Below are positions 1-6,763 of a stretch of DNA of 64,000 nucleotides, piece after piece. A program made the position numbers and the translations under genes. The DNA is from Vibrio mangrovi (GTDB lineage: Bacteria; Pseudomonadota; Gammaproteobacteria; Enterobacterales; Vibrionaceae): the NCBI RefSeq assembly GCF_024346955.1, contig NZ_AP024883.1, positions 1,054,001 to 1,118,000 on the forward strand, written 5' to 3'. Each line of letters starts with the position of its first letter. Position 1 is the first letter of the stretch. The notes under the pieces were generated by a model. It was not told the DNA's origin. It did not search any database and was given only the letters and a program-made list of their open reading frames with translations.

Positions 1-63
1 CGAACGCAACACTCTTTGTGTGAAAACCGAAATAATGGGTTGGCACATGAATAGGAGGTGTCA

Positions 64-345
64 ATGGAATTGAGTCCTGTTTTTGCAAGAAGGCTCTATT
101 TAGCCTACTTGGTTGAAAATTTAGACAGGCCAAATGTCCCCAGATTGATTGAACATACCGGGTGGCCGCGTCGCACGATACAGGATGTGTTGAAAGCATT
201 ACCGGGTATAGGTATTCAGTTAATGTTTATTCAGGACGGGAGACGACATAATGATGGATATTATCGGTTGTCCGATTGGGGGCCGTTTGATAGTCAGTGG
301 ATCGTTGAGCGTCAGGATGATATAGCCTCAAGTCTGGGGAAATGA
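64..345 (+). CDS. small winged helix-turn-helix protein
   Basis: A 93-residue protein of unknown target. The N-terminal two thirds reads as a winged helix: a first helix (FARRLYLAYLVENL), then a recognition-helix-like stretch (HTGWPRRTIQDVLKAL), then a wing ending DGYYRLSDWG. It resembles the small HTH_43-type winged-helix proteins of vibrios, from memory only. I chose the ATG at 64 because AGGAGG at 53-58 lies five bases before it; the in-frame GTG at 58 overlaps that ribosome site. No partner gene is evident. An intrinsic terminator follows at 368. DNA binding is inferred from the fold. Confidence 0.7.
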   Translation: MELSPVFARRLYLAYLVENLDRPNVPRLIEHTGWPRRTIQDVLKALPGIGIQLMFIQDGRRHNDGYYRLSDWGPFDSQWIVERQDDIASSLGK

Positions 346-367
346 GGTTCAGTCGTGTGGAAGTCAG

Positions 368-390
368 AAAGCCAGGTTGTTCTGGCTTTT
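368..390 (+). terminator. intrinsic terminator after the winged-helix gene
   Basis: An 8-bp perfect stem (AAAGCCAG at 368-375 with CTGGCTTT at 382-389) and a 6-base loop end in a short T run. It lies 23 bases past the stop codon. Confidence 0.65.
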
Positions 391-416
391 GCTTTCTCTG
401 TTCAGATACATTTTGC

Positions 417-782
417 TCAGGAGTGTGTTTGTGTCAGTACCCACTGTATAGCAAACAATCCCCATCCAATAGCGGCAAGTATCCACGGAACGGCTGGTTT
501 TAAGCTGTTTGTTGTCTTCTCTGGGGAGGCTAATGTGTTCGGGTGTGTGCTTTCCTGCTCTGTCTGAGTTTGTTGTCTTTTCTCTTTTTCCCGCTTCTTT
601 TTCTCTTTGTCAGTTTGGCGCTGCTTTTCTTTCTGCTGCTTTTTATAAAGGGTGATTCCTTTCTCAATCCCCTGAGCAATAATTTTAGTCTGTTCTTTCG
701 TTTGCCCGGGTTTTTGTGTTGCTTTCGCGATATTCATTGCTTCGGTCTTGGTTTGTTCTGAAGGAGGTGATACTTTTTTCAT
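417..782 (-). CDS. DUF2956 family protein, Lys/Gln-rich with C-terminal membrane segment
   Basis: A 121-residue protein of unknown function that matches the DUF2956 family in its N-terminal pattern (SPPSEQTKTEAMNIAKATQK, then PGQTKEQTKIIAQGIEKGI). The middle is a strongly charged Lys/Glu/Gln stretch that probably forms a helix or coiled coil. The C-terminus has one hydrophobic segment (WILAAIGWGLFAIQWVL), so it looks tail-anchored with most of the protein in the cytoplasm. The frame stays open to 821, but the longer form would begin inside the palindromic repeat at 813-888, so I take the ATG at 782 (MKKVSPP). No strong ribosome site is visible there. The locus is T-rich on the plus strand because of the Lys codons. 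Confidence 0.75.
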   Translation of the reverse strand: MKKVSPPSEQTKTEAMNIAKATQKPGQTKEQTKIIAQGIEKGITLYKKQQKEKQRQTDKEKKKREKEKRQQTQTEQESTHPNTLASPEKTTNSLKPAVPWILAAIGWGLFAIQWVLTQTHS

Positions 783-812
783 GCTTCGTTCAGCCTGTAT
801 TATCGATAGGTA

Positions 813-888
813 TATACCCAAGTGACTTCAAGATACAGTTTCAGTGAACTCGCCCTTCGGGAGTGCATCTTGAAGTTACTTGGGTATA
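813..888. repeat. palindromic repeat element, copy 1 (long inverted repeat)
   Basis: Two 22-bp arms, 813-834 (TATACCCAAGTGACTTCAAG...) and 867-888 (...CTTGAAGTTACTTGGGTATA), are inverted copies with one mismatch. The 32-base centre holds a smaller CCCTTCGGG hairpin. The element lies between the divergent DUF2956 and DyP genes. A second related copy is at 943-985. It looks like a dispersed intergenic repeat that could form a cruciform or RNA hairpin. No transposase is nearby. Confidence 0.8.
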
Positions 889-942
889 AGTTAACGAAAG
901 TTACCGACAGACTCAATTTTTGTTCGTCAATTTGATATACAC

Positions 943-985
943 GTACCCAAGTAACTGAAACTGCAACTTAATGTTATTTGGGTAT
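943..985. repeat. palindromic repeat element, copy 2 (shorter, imperfect)
   Basis: Arms TACCCAAGTAAC (944-955) and GTTATTTGGGTA (973-984) are inverted copies with one mismatch. They share the TACCCAAGT end of the element at 813-888. The inner CTGAAACT is the reverse complement of AGTTTCAG in the first copy. It ends about 40 bases before the DyP start codon, so it may lie in that gene's leader. Confidence 0.7.
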
Positions 986-1025
986 ACTATGTGAGTAATG
1001 ACAACTACATAATCAGGGATCTTTT

Positions 1026-1928
1026 ATGTCTCATCCTCAAACTGCAATTTTGCCAGAGGCTGGCCCATTCGCACTCTATGCCATTTTTAAAGTCAATCAG
1101 GAAGCAGCATCGGTACTGCATCAGTTACAGCTTTTACCTAAACTGGCAGAAGCTCTGAATGAATCTCAGCCTGGTGCTGATGTTTCTTTGTCCATCGCAT
1201 TCAGCCGTCGCTTCTGGGAACGACTTGATGTGACTTTACCGCCGGAGCTGGTGGATTTCACTCCTTTAGGAAGTGGCGACACGATCGCTCCTGCTACAGA
1301 AGCTGACTTTTTGATTCATGTCCACAGTCAGCGTCATGATCTGCTGTTTTATCTGCTACGCAAGTTTATGAGTCATGTTGCCGAATGGGTTGATGTCGTT
1401 GATGAAACCTATGGCTACCGTTTTCTGGATGCTCGGGATATGACGGGATTCATCGATGGCACTGAAAATCCGAAAGATGAGAAACGCCAGGCGGTCGCAT
1501 TAATTAGTGATGGAGAATTTGCCGGGGGCAGTTATGTGATGATGCAGCGGTTTGTCCATAACTTACCGGCATGGGAAAGACTGAATATTTCTGCCCAGGA
1601 AAAAGTTTTTGGCAGAACCAAAGAAGATTCTGTCGAGTTAGATGATGTTCCGGCTGCATCTCATGTTGGACGAGTCGATCTGAAAGAGAATGGTCAGGGG
1701 CTGAAGATTCTCAGACATAGTCTCCCTTATGGAACGGTCAGTGGTGATCATGGTTTACTGTTTATTGCTTATTGCCACACTCTGCATAACTTTCAGGCGA
1801 TGCTGAATAGTATGTATGGTGAGAGCGATGGCAAAACCGATCAGATGTTACGCTTCACCCGGGCCGTCTCCGGGGCTTATTTCTTCGCTCCTTCGGCCGG
1901 AATGTTACAGTCACTTATTATGAAATAA
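1026..1928 (+). CDS. DyP-type (dye-decolorizing) heme peroxidase
   Basis: A 300-residue heme peroxidase that oxidises phenolic or dye-like substrates, and possibly porphyrins, with hydrogen peroxide. The family signature GxxDG is present as GFIDG (141-145, catalytic Asp144), with the proximal heme ligand His213 in ASHVGR and the distal Arg230 in ILRHSLPYG. There is no signal peptide, so it should be cytoplasmic; no encapsulin gene is adjacent. The ATG follows an AGGGA site at 1015-1019. A V. cholerae homologue lies beside the flagellin cluster and has been studied structurally, as I recall. It is monocistronic: repeat elements precede it and a terminator follows. The physiological substrate is not known. 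Confidence 0.93.
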   Translation: MSHPQTAILPEAGPFALYAIFKVNQEAASVLHQLQLLPKLAEALNESQPGADVSLSIAFSRRFWERLDVTLPPELVDFTPLGSGDTIAPATEADFLIHVHSQRHDLLFYLLRKFMSHVAEWVDVVDETYGYRFLDARDMTGFIDGTENPKDEKRQAVALISDGEFAGGSYVMMQRFVHNLPAWERLNISAQEKVFGRTKEDSVELDDVPAASHVGRVDLKENGQGLKILRHSLPYGTVSGDHGLLFIAYCHTLHNFQAMLNSMYGESDGKTDQMLRFTRAVSGAYFFAPSAGMLQSLIMK

Positions 1929-1954
1929 GTGTAGTAATTATTGTATAAATTGTG

Positions 1955-1980
1955 ACCGGACCAGAGCGTCCGGTTTTTTT
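1955..1980 (+). terminator. intrinsic terminator after the DyP peroxidase gene
   Basis: Stem ACCGGA (1955-1960) with TCCGGT (1969-1974), 8-base loop, then a run of seven T. It lies just before the flaE promoter. Confidence 0.8.
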
Positions 1981-1983
1981 AGC

Positions 1984-2010
1984 TAAAGATATCACTGAAA
2001 ACACCGATAG
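1984..2010 (+). promoter_or_regulatory. sigma-28 (FliA) promoter of flaE
   Basis: TAAAGATA (1984-1991), 11-base spacer, ACCGATAG (2003-2010). The enterobacterial FliA consensus is TAAAGTTT-N11-GCCGATAA; each half matches at six of eight positions with the right spacing. The start codon of flaE lies 31 bases downstream. Confidence 0.75.
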
Positions 2011-2041
2011 GGGGGAAATCCTGAGTGATTTAGGTGAATTT

Positions 2042-3175
2042 ATGGCAATTACAGTCAATACCAATATTTCGGCATTGCTGGCCCAGCACTACGTGAATCA
2101 GGCTAATAATGCCTGGTCACAGGCGATGGAGCGTTTGTCTTCCGGTTATCGTATCAATCATGCAAAAGATGATGCGGCTGGATTGCAGATTTCGAATCGC
2201 CTGAGCACACAAATGCGGGGATTAGATGTTGCAGTCAGGAATGCGAATGATGGTATTTCTATTATGCAGACCGCGGAAGGCGCGATGCAGGAGAGTACTT
2301 CATTACTACAGCGTATGCGGGATCTGGCACTGCAATCGGCTAATGGCTCTAACTCCAAAGCCGATCGGCAGGCGTTACAGGAAGAATATGTCGCTCTGAA
2401 TGATGAGCTAAACCGAATTGCAGAGACAACTTCGTTTGGTGGCAGAAAGTTACTGAATGGAACTTTTGGCACCTCTTCTTTTCAGATTGGAGCCAGTTCC
2501 GGTGAAGCGGTACAACTTTCCTTAAGTAATATGCGAACGGATACGCTGGACATGGGAGGGTTTAGCTATTTATCTGTCAGAGTGCCTCCGCCCGGCTGGC
2601 AGGTTCAGCCGGAGCAGAATCAACTCACAATGCGTTTCGTTGATGCCAGTGGTGAAGAGCGACAAATCGATATTGAAGCAAAACGAGGCGACGATATCGA
2701 GCAGTTAGCTACCTATATTAACGGTCAGACTGATTTGGTTTCAGCCTCGGTCAATGAACGGGGACAGCTCCAGATTTTTATGGCGGGTAAAGAAACGTCC
2801 GGGACGATTGATTTCAGCGGTTCTCTCGCCAGTGAATTGCAGATGGAAGTCATGGGCTATGAATCGGTCGCGAATCTCAACATTTCTCAGGCCGGAGGTG
2901 CTCAGAGAGCAGTCTCTGTACTGGATACTGCTTTATCGTTTGTTGATAAGAACCGGGCTGAACTCGGTGCGTTTCAGAATCGTTTCGGCCATGCAATTCA
3001 GAATTTAGATAACATCCATGAAAATCTGTCTGCTTCCAGAAGCCGCATCCGGGACACGGATTATGCACGGGAAGCGACCCAGAATATGAAGCAGCTTATT
3101 TTACAGCGGGTCAGTATGTCGATTCTGGCTCAGGCTAAGAGGCAACCCAATATGGCTTTATATTTATTAAGATAG
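2042..3175 (+). CDS. flaE: flagellin, divergent paralogue (FlaE type)
   Basis: A 377-residue flagellin, a subunit of the sheathed polar filament, exported by the flagellar type III machinery. The N-terminal D0/D1 helices (VNTNISALLAQHYV, ERLSSGYRINHAKDDAAGLQ) and the C-terminal D1/D0 helices (AFQNRFGHAIQNLDNI) are conserved. It is the most divergent of the three flagellins here: the C-terminus reads MKQLILQRVSMSILAQ...LYLLR, where the other two have TKSQILxQASxSxLAQ...LSLLG. The frame extends upstream to 1952, but MAITVNTN at 2042 is the flagellin start, and the upstream part covers a terminator and the sigma-28 promoter. The name follows the flaE-flaD-flaB order of V. cholerae. Confidence 0.9.
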   Translation: MAITVNTNISALLAQHYVNQANNAWSQAMERLSSGYRINHAKDDAAGLQISNRLSTQMRGLDVAVRNANDGISIMQTAEGAMQESTSLLQRMRDLALQSANGSNSKADRQALQEEYVALNDELNRIAETTSFGGRKLLNGTFGTSSFQIGASSGEAVQLSLSNMRTDTLDMGGFSYLSVRVPPPGWQVQPEQNQLTMRFVDASGEERQIDIEAKRGDDIEQLATYINGQTDLVSASVNERGQLQIFMAGKETSGTIDFSGSLASELQMEVMGYESVANLNISQAGGAQRAVSVLDTALSFVDKNRAELGAFQNRFGHAIQNLDNIHENLSASRSRIRDTDYAREATQNMKQLILQRVSMSILAQAKRQPNMALYLLR

Positions 3176-3588
3176 TGAAGTTTTGAGATAGTGAAGGTGT
3201 ATTGAGTTTAGCAATATGCCCTGAGGCAACTTGTTGTGCCTGAAGTGAAACAGATGCAATTCTGTGTCGCTCTGACAGCGCTTATGGTCTTACATTGAAT
3301 GTATGGACCTGTGTTGCTTTATCCCGATTCCGTCATTTTCACGGAAACGGTATCCTGAAGCTATGGGAATACAATACGAAATAATGATAGGTAGCCGGAA
3401 GCGGAAAACCGTGTAATCCGACATCAAAGTAAATATGCAGGTACTGCTTATGCTGAATGACTGAAAATAGAGAAACGTTCGTTATCGTCCGAATCAAGGA
3501 AGCCTTTAGCAAAAAATGCAGTGAATTTGATCCTTTGCTCATTCCTTGCTCCATTTTCTTTTTTATCAAAAAAAATCTAAAAAAATAC
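3176..3588. other. non-coding gap between flaE and flaD
   Basis: Together with the flaD promoter and leader that follow, this makes 522 bases without a gene. I see only small hairpins, such as ACAGA...TCTGT and TTCCGT...ACGGAA (3328-3346), none followed by a T run, so no clear terminator for flaE. A 76-codon minus-strand frame (3339-3569) lacks family resemblance and is not called. The stretch from about 3555 is A/T-rich. Confidence 0.6.
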
Positions 3589-3615
3589 TTAAGGTTTTTC
3601 CATTGACGTCGTTAA
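3589..3615 (+). promoter_or_regulatory. sigma-28 (FliA) promoter of flaD
   Basis: TTAAGGTT (3589-3596), 11-base spacer, GTCGTTAA (3608-3615): six of eight matches in each half to TAAAGTTT-N11-GCCGATAA. It leaves a leader of roughly 75 bases before flaD. Confidence 0.65.
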
Positions 3616-3641
3616 TAAAAGTAACTTTGAGAGAGCTACTT

Positions 3642-3664
3642 GGTTTTCCGAGACGTCGGAAACC
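3642..3664 (+). other. hairpin in the flaD 5' leader
   Basis: GGTTTTCCGA and TCGGAAACC pair over nine base pairs with one bulged T and a GACG loop. It sits between the sigma-28 promoter and the ribosome site (GGAG at 3686), and GGAAA-type repeats follow it. It may stabilise or regulate the message; this is inferred. Confidence 0.55.
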
Positions 3665-3697
3665 GGAAACATCGGAAAATCAATTGGAGAAGTCATC

Positions 3698-4831
3698 ATG
3701 GCAGTAAATGTAAACACAAACGTATCAGCAATGACCGCACAACGTTACCTGAACGCGGCAACTAAAGCCCAAAATACATCAATGGAACGTTTATCATCTG
3801 GCTTTAAAATTAATAGTGCTAAAGATGATGCAGCGGGTTTGCAAATTTCTAACCGCTTAAGTGCTCAGAGTCGTGGGTTAGGGGTCGCCGTACGTAACGC
3901 AAACGATGGTATCTCTATTGCTCAAACTGCTGAAGGGGCGATGAACGAAACTACCAACATTCTGCAACGTATGCGTGATTTGTCACTGCAATCAGCGAAT
4001 GGTTCAAACTCTAAATCAGAACGGGTTGCAATCCAGGAAGAAGTTACAGCATTGAATGATGAACTGAACCGGATTGCAGAAACAACATCTTTTGGTGGTA
4101 ACAAACTATTAAATGGTACTTTCCAGACTAAATCATTCCAGATTGGTGCTGACAGTGGTGAAGCCGTGATGCTGAACCTGAGAGATATGCGTAGTGACAA
4201 TCAACAAATGGGTGGTACCAGTTACGTCGCCGAAAATGGTCAGAATAAAGACTGGTCTGTTCAAGCCGGACAAAATGACCTCCAGATCAATCTGGTTGAT
4301 AAAGATGGACAAGAACAGACTATCGCTATCTCAGCCAAAGCTGGTGATGATATCGAAGAACTTGCAACATACATCAACGGTCAGACAGATGTGGTAAATG
4401 CCTCTGTTGATCAGGATGGTAAACTGCAAATCTTTGCCGGTAACAATAAAGTTAATGGTGAAGTCTCATTTGGTGGTGCATTAGCCGGTGAGCTGGGTCT
4501 TGGTGAAGGTGATAATGTAACGGTTGATACCATTGATGTCACCAGTATCGGCGGAGCACAACAATCTGTCGCAATCATCGACTCTGCACTGAAATATGTA
4601 GATAGTCACCGTGCTGAACTGGGTGCATTCCAGAATCGTTTCGAGCATGCAATCAGTAACCTGGATAACATCAATGAAAATGTGAATGCATCGAAGAGCC
4701 GGATCAAAGATACCGACTTTGCGAAAGAAACCACTGCATTGACCAAGTCTCAGATTCTGTCACAGGCATCAAGCTCTATTCTGGCACAGGCCAAGCAGGC
4801 GCCAAACTCAGCATTAAGCTTGCTTGGATAA
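3698..4831 (+). CDS. flaD: flagellin (FlaD type)
   Basis: A 377-residue flagellin of the polar filament. It has canonical N-terminal (MERLSSGFKINSAKDDAAGL) and C-terminal (ELGAFQNRFEHAISNLDNIN; SSSILAQAKQAPNSALSLLG) polymerisation helices and a short variable centre, as in other vibrio flagellins. It has its own promoter, a structured leader and a strong terminator, so it is probably monocistronic. Codon choice looks more biased toward CGT, AAC and GAA than in flaE, which suggests higher expression (impression only). The gene name is by position; flaB is the alternative. Confidence 0.93.
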   Translation: MAVNVNTNVSAMTAQRYLNAATKAQNTSMERLSSGFKINSAKDDAAGLQISNRLSAQSRGLGVAVRNANDGISIAQTAEGAMNETTNILQRMRDLSLQSANGSNSKSERVAIQEEVTALNDELNRIAETTSFGGNKLLNGTFQTKSFQIGADSGEAVMLNLRDMRSDNQQMGGTSYVAENGQNKDWSVQAGQNDLQINLVDKDGQEQTIAISAKAGDDIEELATYINGQTDVVNASVDQDGKLQIFAGNNKVNGEVSFGGALAGELGLGEGDNVTVDTIDVTSIGGAQQSVAIIDSALKYVDSHRAELGAFQNRFEHAISNLDNINENVNASKSRIKDTDFAKETTALTKSQILSQASSSILAQAKQAPNSALSLLG

Positions 4832-4860
4832 GGTTTCAGCAGAAAAATCAATCTCAGTTA

Positions 4861-4887
4861 AAAATCCAGCTTCGGCTGGATTTTTTT
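4861..4887 (+). terminator. intrinsic terminator after flaD
   Basis: Nine-base-pair stem AAATCCAGC (4862-4870) with GCTGGATTT (4875-4883), TTCG tetraloop, run of seven T. Confidence 0.9.
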
Positions 4888-4983
4888 GTATTCAGGATCA
4901 GTGAATCAGGGACGGGTAAATTTTAAGCAGATCACATTTTTTACACGATAAGCACATTAAATAAAAAAAAATTAAAAATTTCC

Positions 4984-5010
4984 TAAAGGATATAGATGCC
5001 TCGCCGTTAA
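4984..5010 (+). promoter_or_regulatory. sigma-28 (FliA) promoter of flaB
   Basis: TAAAGGAT (4984-4991), 11-base spacer, GCCGTTAA (5003-5010): six and seven of eight matches to the FliA consensus, the best of the three flagellin promoters here. Confidence 0.8.
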
Positions 5011-5090
5011 CAGGATCGAGAGAAATGAGATGTGCGGAAGTGAGGTGAGAGACACGGAAGCGCATCAACTGTCCGTTAAAGGAGATCAAT

Positions 5091-6224
5091 ATGCCAATTA
5101 GTGTAAATACCAATATATCGGGGATGACCGCGCAGCGTTATTTGAATAATGCTGCGGACGGTGCTCAAAAATCGATGGAGCGGCTGTCTTCCGGCTATCG
5201 TATTAATAGTGCGAAGGACGATGCTGCCGGTATGCAGATTTCGAACCGCTTAACCTCACAAAGTCGTGGGTTGGATATGGCGGTCAGAAATGCCAACGAT
5301 GGGATTTCAATTGCCCAAACTGCTGAAGGGGCAATGAATGAGACCACATCGATTTTGCAGCGGATGAGAGACTTGTCACTGCAATCTTCCAATGGTTCTA
5401 ACTCGAGTTCGGAGCGTAAAGCTATTCAGGAAGAAGTTTCGGCTTTGAATGATGAACTGAACCGGATCGCAGAAACCACATCTTTTGGTGGTAACAAGCT
5501 TCTGAATGGTAGCTTTGGTAGTAAATCTTTCCAGATCGGTGCCGATTCCGGTGAAGCTGTTTCTTTAACTATGGGTAATATGCGTTCTGATACAGCCGAT
5601 ATGGGTGGTCGGGCATATGTTGCTGAAGAAGGTAAAACGTCAGATTGGAGAGTCTCTTCTGGCGCAACTGATCTCACCTTGAGTTATACTAATAAACAAG
5701 GAGAAGCACAGGAATTGACTATTAATGCGAAGGCTGGCGACGATCTGGAAGAAGTCGCTACCTACATTAACGGACAAAATGGAGATATTCAGGCTTCTGT
5801 TGCTGAAGGCGGCAAATTGCAGTTATTTGCTTCTTCACAGAGAGTGACCGGAGATGTCTCTGTTGGTGGTGGACTGGGATCTGAAATTGGTTTTGGTGCA
5901 GGGCAGGATATAACTGTTCAGAGTGTTGATGTCTCAACTGTCGGTGGTTCCCAACTGGCTGTTTCTGTTATTGATGGTGCACTGAAGTCTGTCGATAGTC
6001 AGCGTGCATCTTTAGGGGCATTCCAGAACCGTTTCGGACATGCAATCAGTAACCTTGAAAACATCAACGAAAACGTGAATGCATCACGGAGTCGGATTAA
6101 AGATACTGACTATGCAAAAGAAACAACGCAGATGACCAAGTCTCAAATTCTGCAGCAGGCAAGTACTTCGGTACTGGCTCAGGCGAAGCAGGCTCCATCT
6201 GCAGCTCTTAGTCTATTGGGGTAA
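5091..6224 (+). CDS. flaB: flagellin (FlaB type)
   Basis: A 377-residue flagellin subunit of the polar filament. N-terminal MPISVNTNISGMTAQRYLNN and the C-terminal helices (SLGAFQNRFGHAISNLENIN; STSVLAQAKQAPSAALSLLG) are intact. It is very close to the preceding flagellin, consistent with tandem duplication. The ribosome site AAAGGAG lies just before the ATG. It has its own sigma-28 promoter. No terminator follows, only a T-poor hairpin at 6231, so read-through into flaG is possible. The name is by position in the cluster. Confidence 0.93.
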   Translation: MPISVNTNISGMTAQRYLNNAADGAQKSMERLSSGYRINSAKDDAAGMQISNRLTSQSRGLDMAVRNANDGISIAQTAEGAMNETTSILQRMRDLSLQSSNGSNSSSERKAIQEEVSALNDELNRIAETTSFGGNKLLNGSFGSKSFQIGADSGEAVSLTMGNMRSDTADMGGRAYVAEEGKTSDWRVSSGATDLTLSYTNKQGEAQELTINAKAGDDLEEVATYINGQNGDIQASVAEGGKLQLFASSQRVTGDVSVGGGLGSEIGFGAGQDITVQSVDVSTVGGSQLAVSVIDGALKSVDSQRASLGAFQNRFGHAISNLENINENVNASRSRIKDTDYAKETTQMTKSQILQQASTSVLAQAKQAPSAALSLLG

Positions 6225-6230
6225 TCGATG

Positions 6231-6260
6231 GACTATTTTGAGCTTGGGGTCAAAGTAGTC
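6231..6260 (+). other. hairpin between flaB and flaG
   Basis: GACTATTTTGA (6231-6241) pairs with TCAAAGTAGTC (6250-6260), 11 pairs including one G-T, 8-base loop, with no T run. It could protect the 3' end of the flaB message or weaken read-through into flaG. Confidence 0.55.
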
Positions 6261-6298
6261 TAACGATTTGAACCCAATGAGGTGGAAGGGAGATTGTT

Positions 6299-6742
6299 AT
6301 GGAAGTTTCATCCTACACATCGAACATCCAGCCTTACGGCTCACAAAATGGCACTAAAATTGCTTCAGAGAATGATAGTGATAGTGCAAGAAGTGTTTCT
6401 GTGAATAAAGAAGCAGAACGTATGGACAAACTTGCCGAAGATGTGAAAGAGCGGCAAGCCGATTCCGCTCAGGCAGTAGAAAAACTGTCAAAAGAGCGGA
6501 AGCGCATTAACGAAGAACAGCGAGCCAAAGTGATGGAGCAGATGCATGAATTTGTTTCTTCACTAAATAAAGGTTTATCGTTTCGGGTTGATGAAGAGTC
6601 CGGACGGGATGTGGTGACGATTTACGAAGCCGATACCGGTGATGTTATCCGTCAGATTCCGGAAGAAGAGATACTTGTTGTCTTGCGACGCTTGGCCAGA
6701 GACCAGGAACATCGGTCCGGTCTTCTGATGACCAAAGTGTAA
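6299..6742 (+). CDS. flaG: FlaG family protein
   Basis: A 147-residue FlaG protein. In other bacteria FlaG influences filament length; its biochemical action is poorly defined. The N-terminal half is polar and low in complexity. The FlaG domain is C-terminal (about 90-140): LSFRVDEESGRDVVTIYEAD and then IRQIPEEEILVVLRRL. An AAGGGAG site precedes the ATG. It stands first in a run with fliD, flaI and fliS at short spacing (22 bases to fliD). Confidence 0.93.
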   Translation: MEVSSYTSNIQPYGSQNGTKIASENDSDSARSVSVNKEAERMDKLAEDVKERQADSAQAVEKLSKERKRINEEQRAKVMEQMHEFVSSLNKGLSFRVDEESGRDVVTIYEADTGDVIRQIPEEEILVVLRRLARDQEHRSGLLMTKV

Positions 6743-6763
6743 CGTTATTTTTGAGGTGATTGG

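Noticed and set aside
355..761. Plus-strand frames opposite the DUF2956 gene
   Set aside because: Low-complexity Phe/Leu translations that mirror Lys codons of the real gene.
1952..2041. N-terminal extension of the flaE frame
   Set aside because: It covers the DyP terminator and the sigma-28 promoter; MAITVNTN at 2042 is the conserved flagellin start.
3339..3569. 76-codon minus-strand frame between flaE and flaD
   Set aside because: No family resemblance, no ribosome site; in a promoter region.
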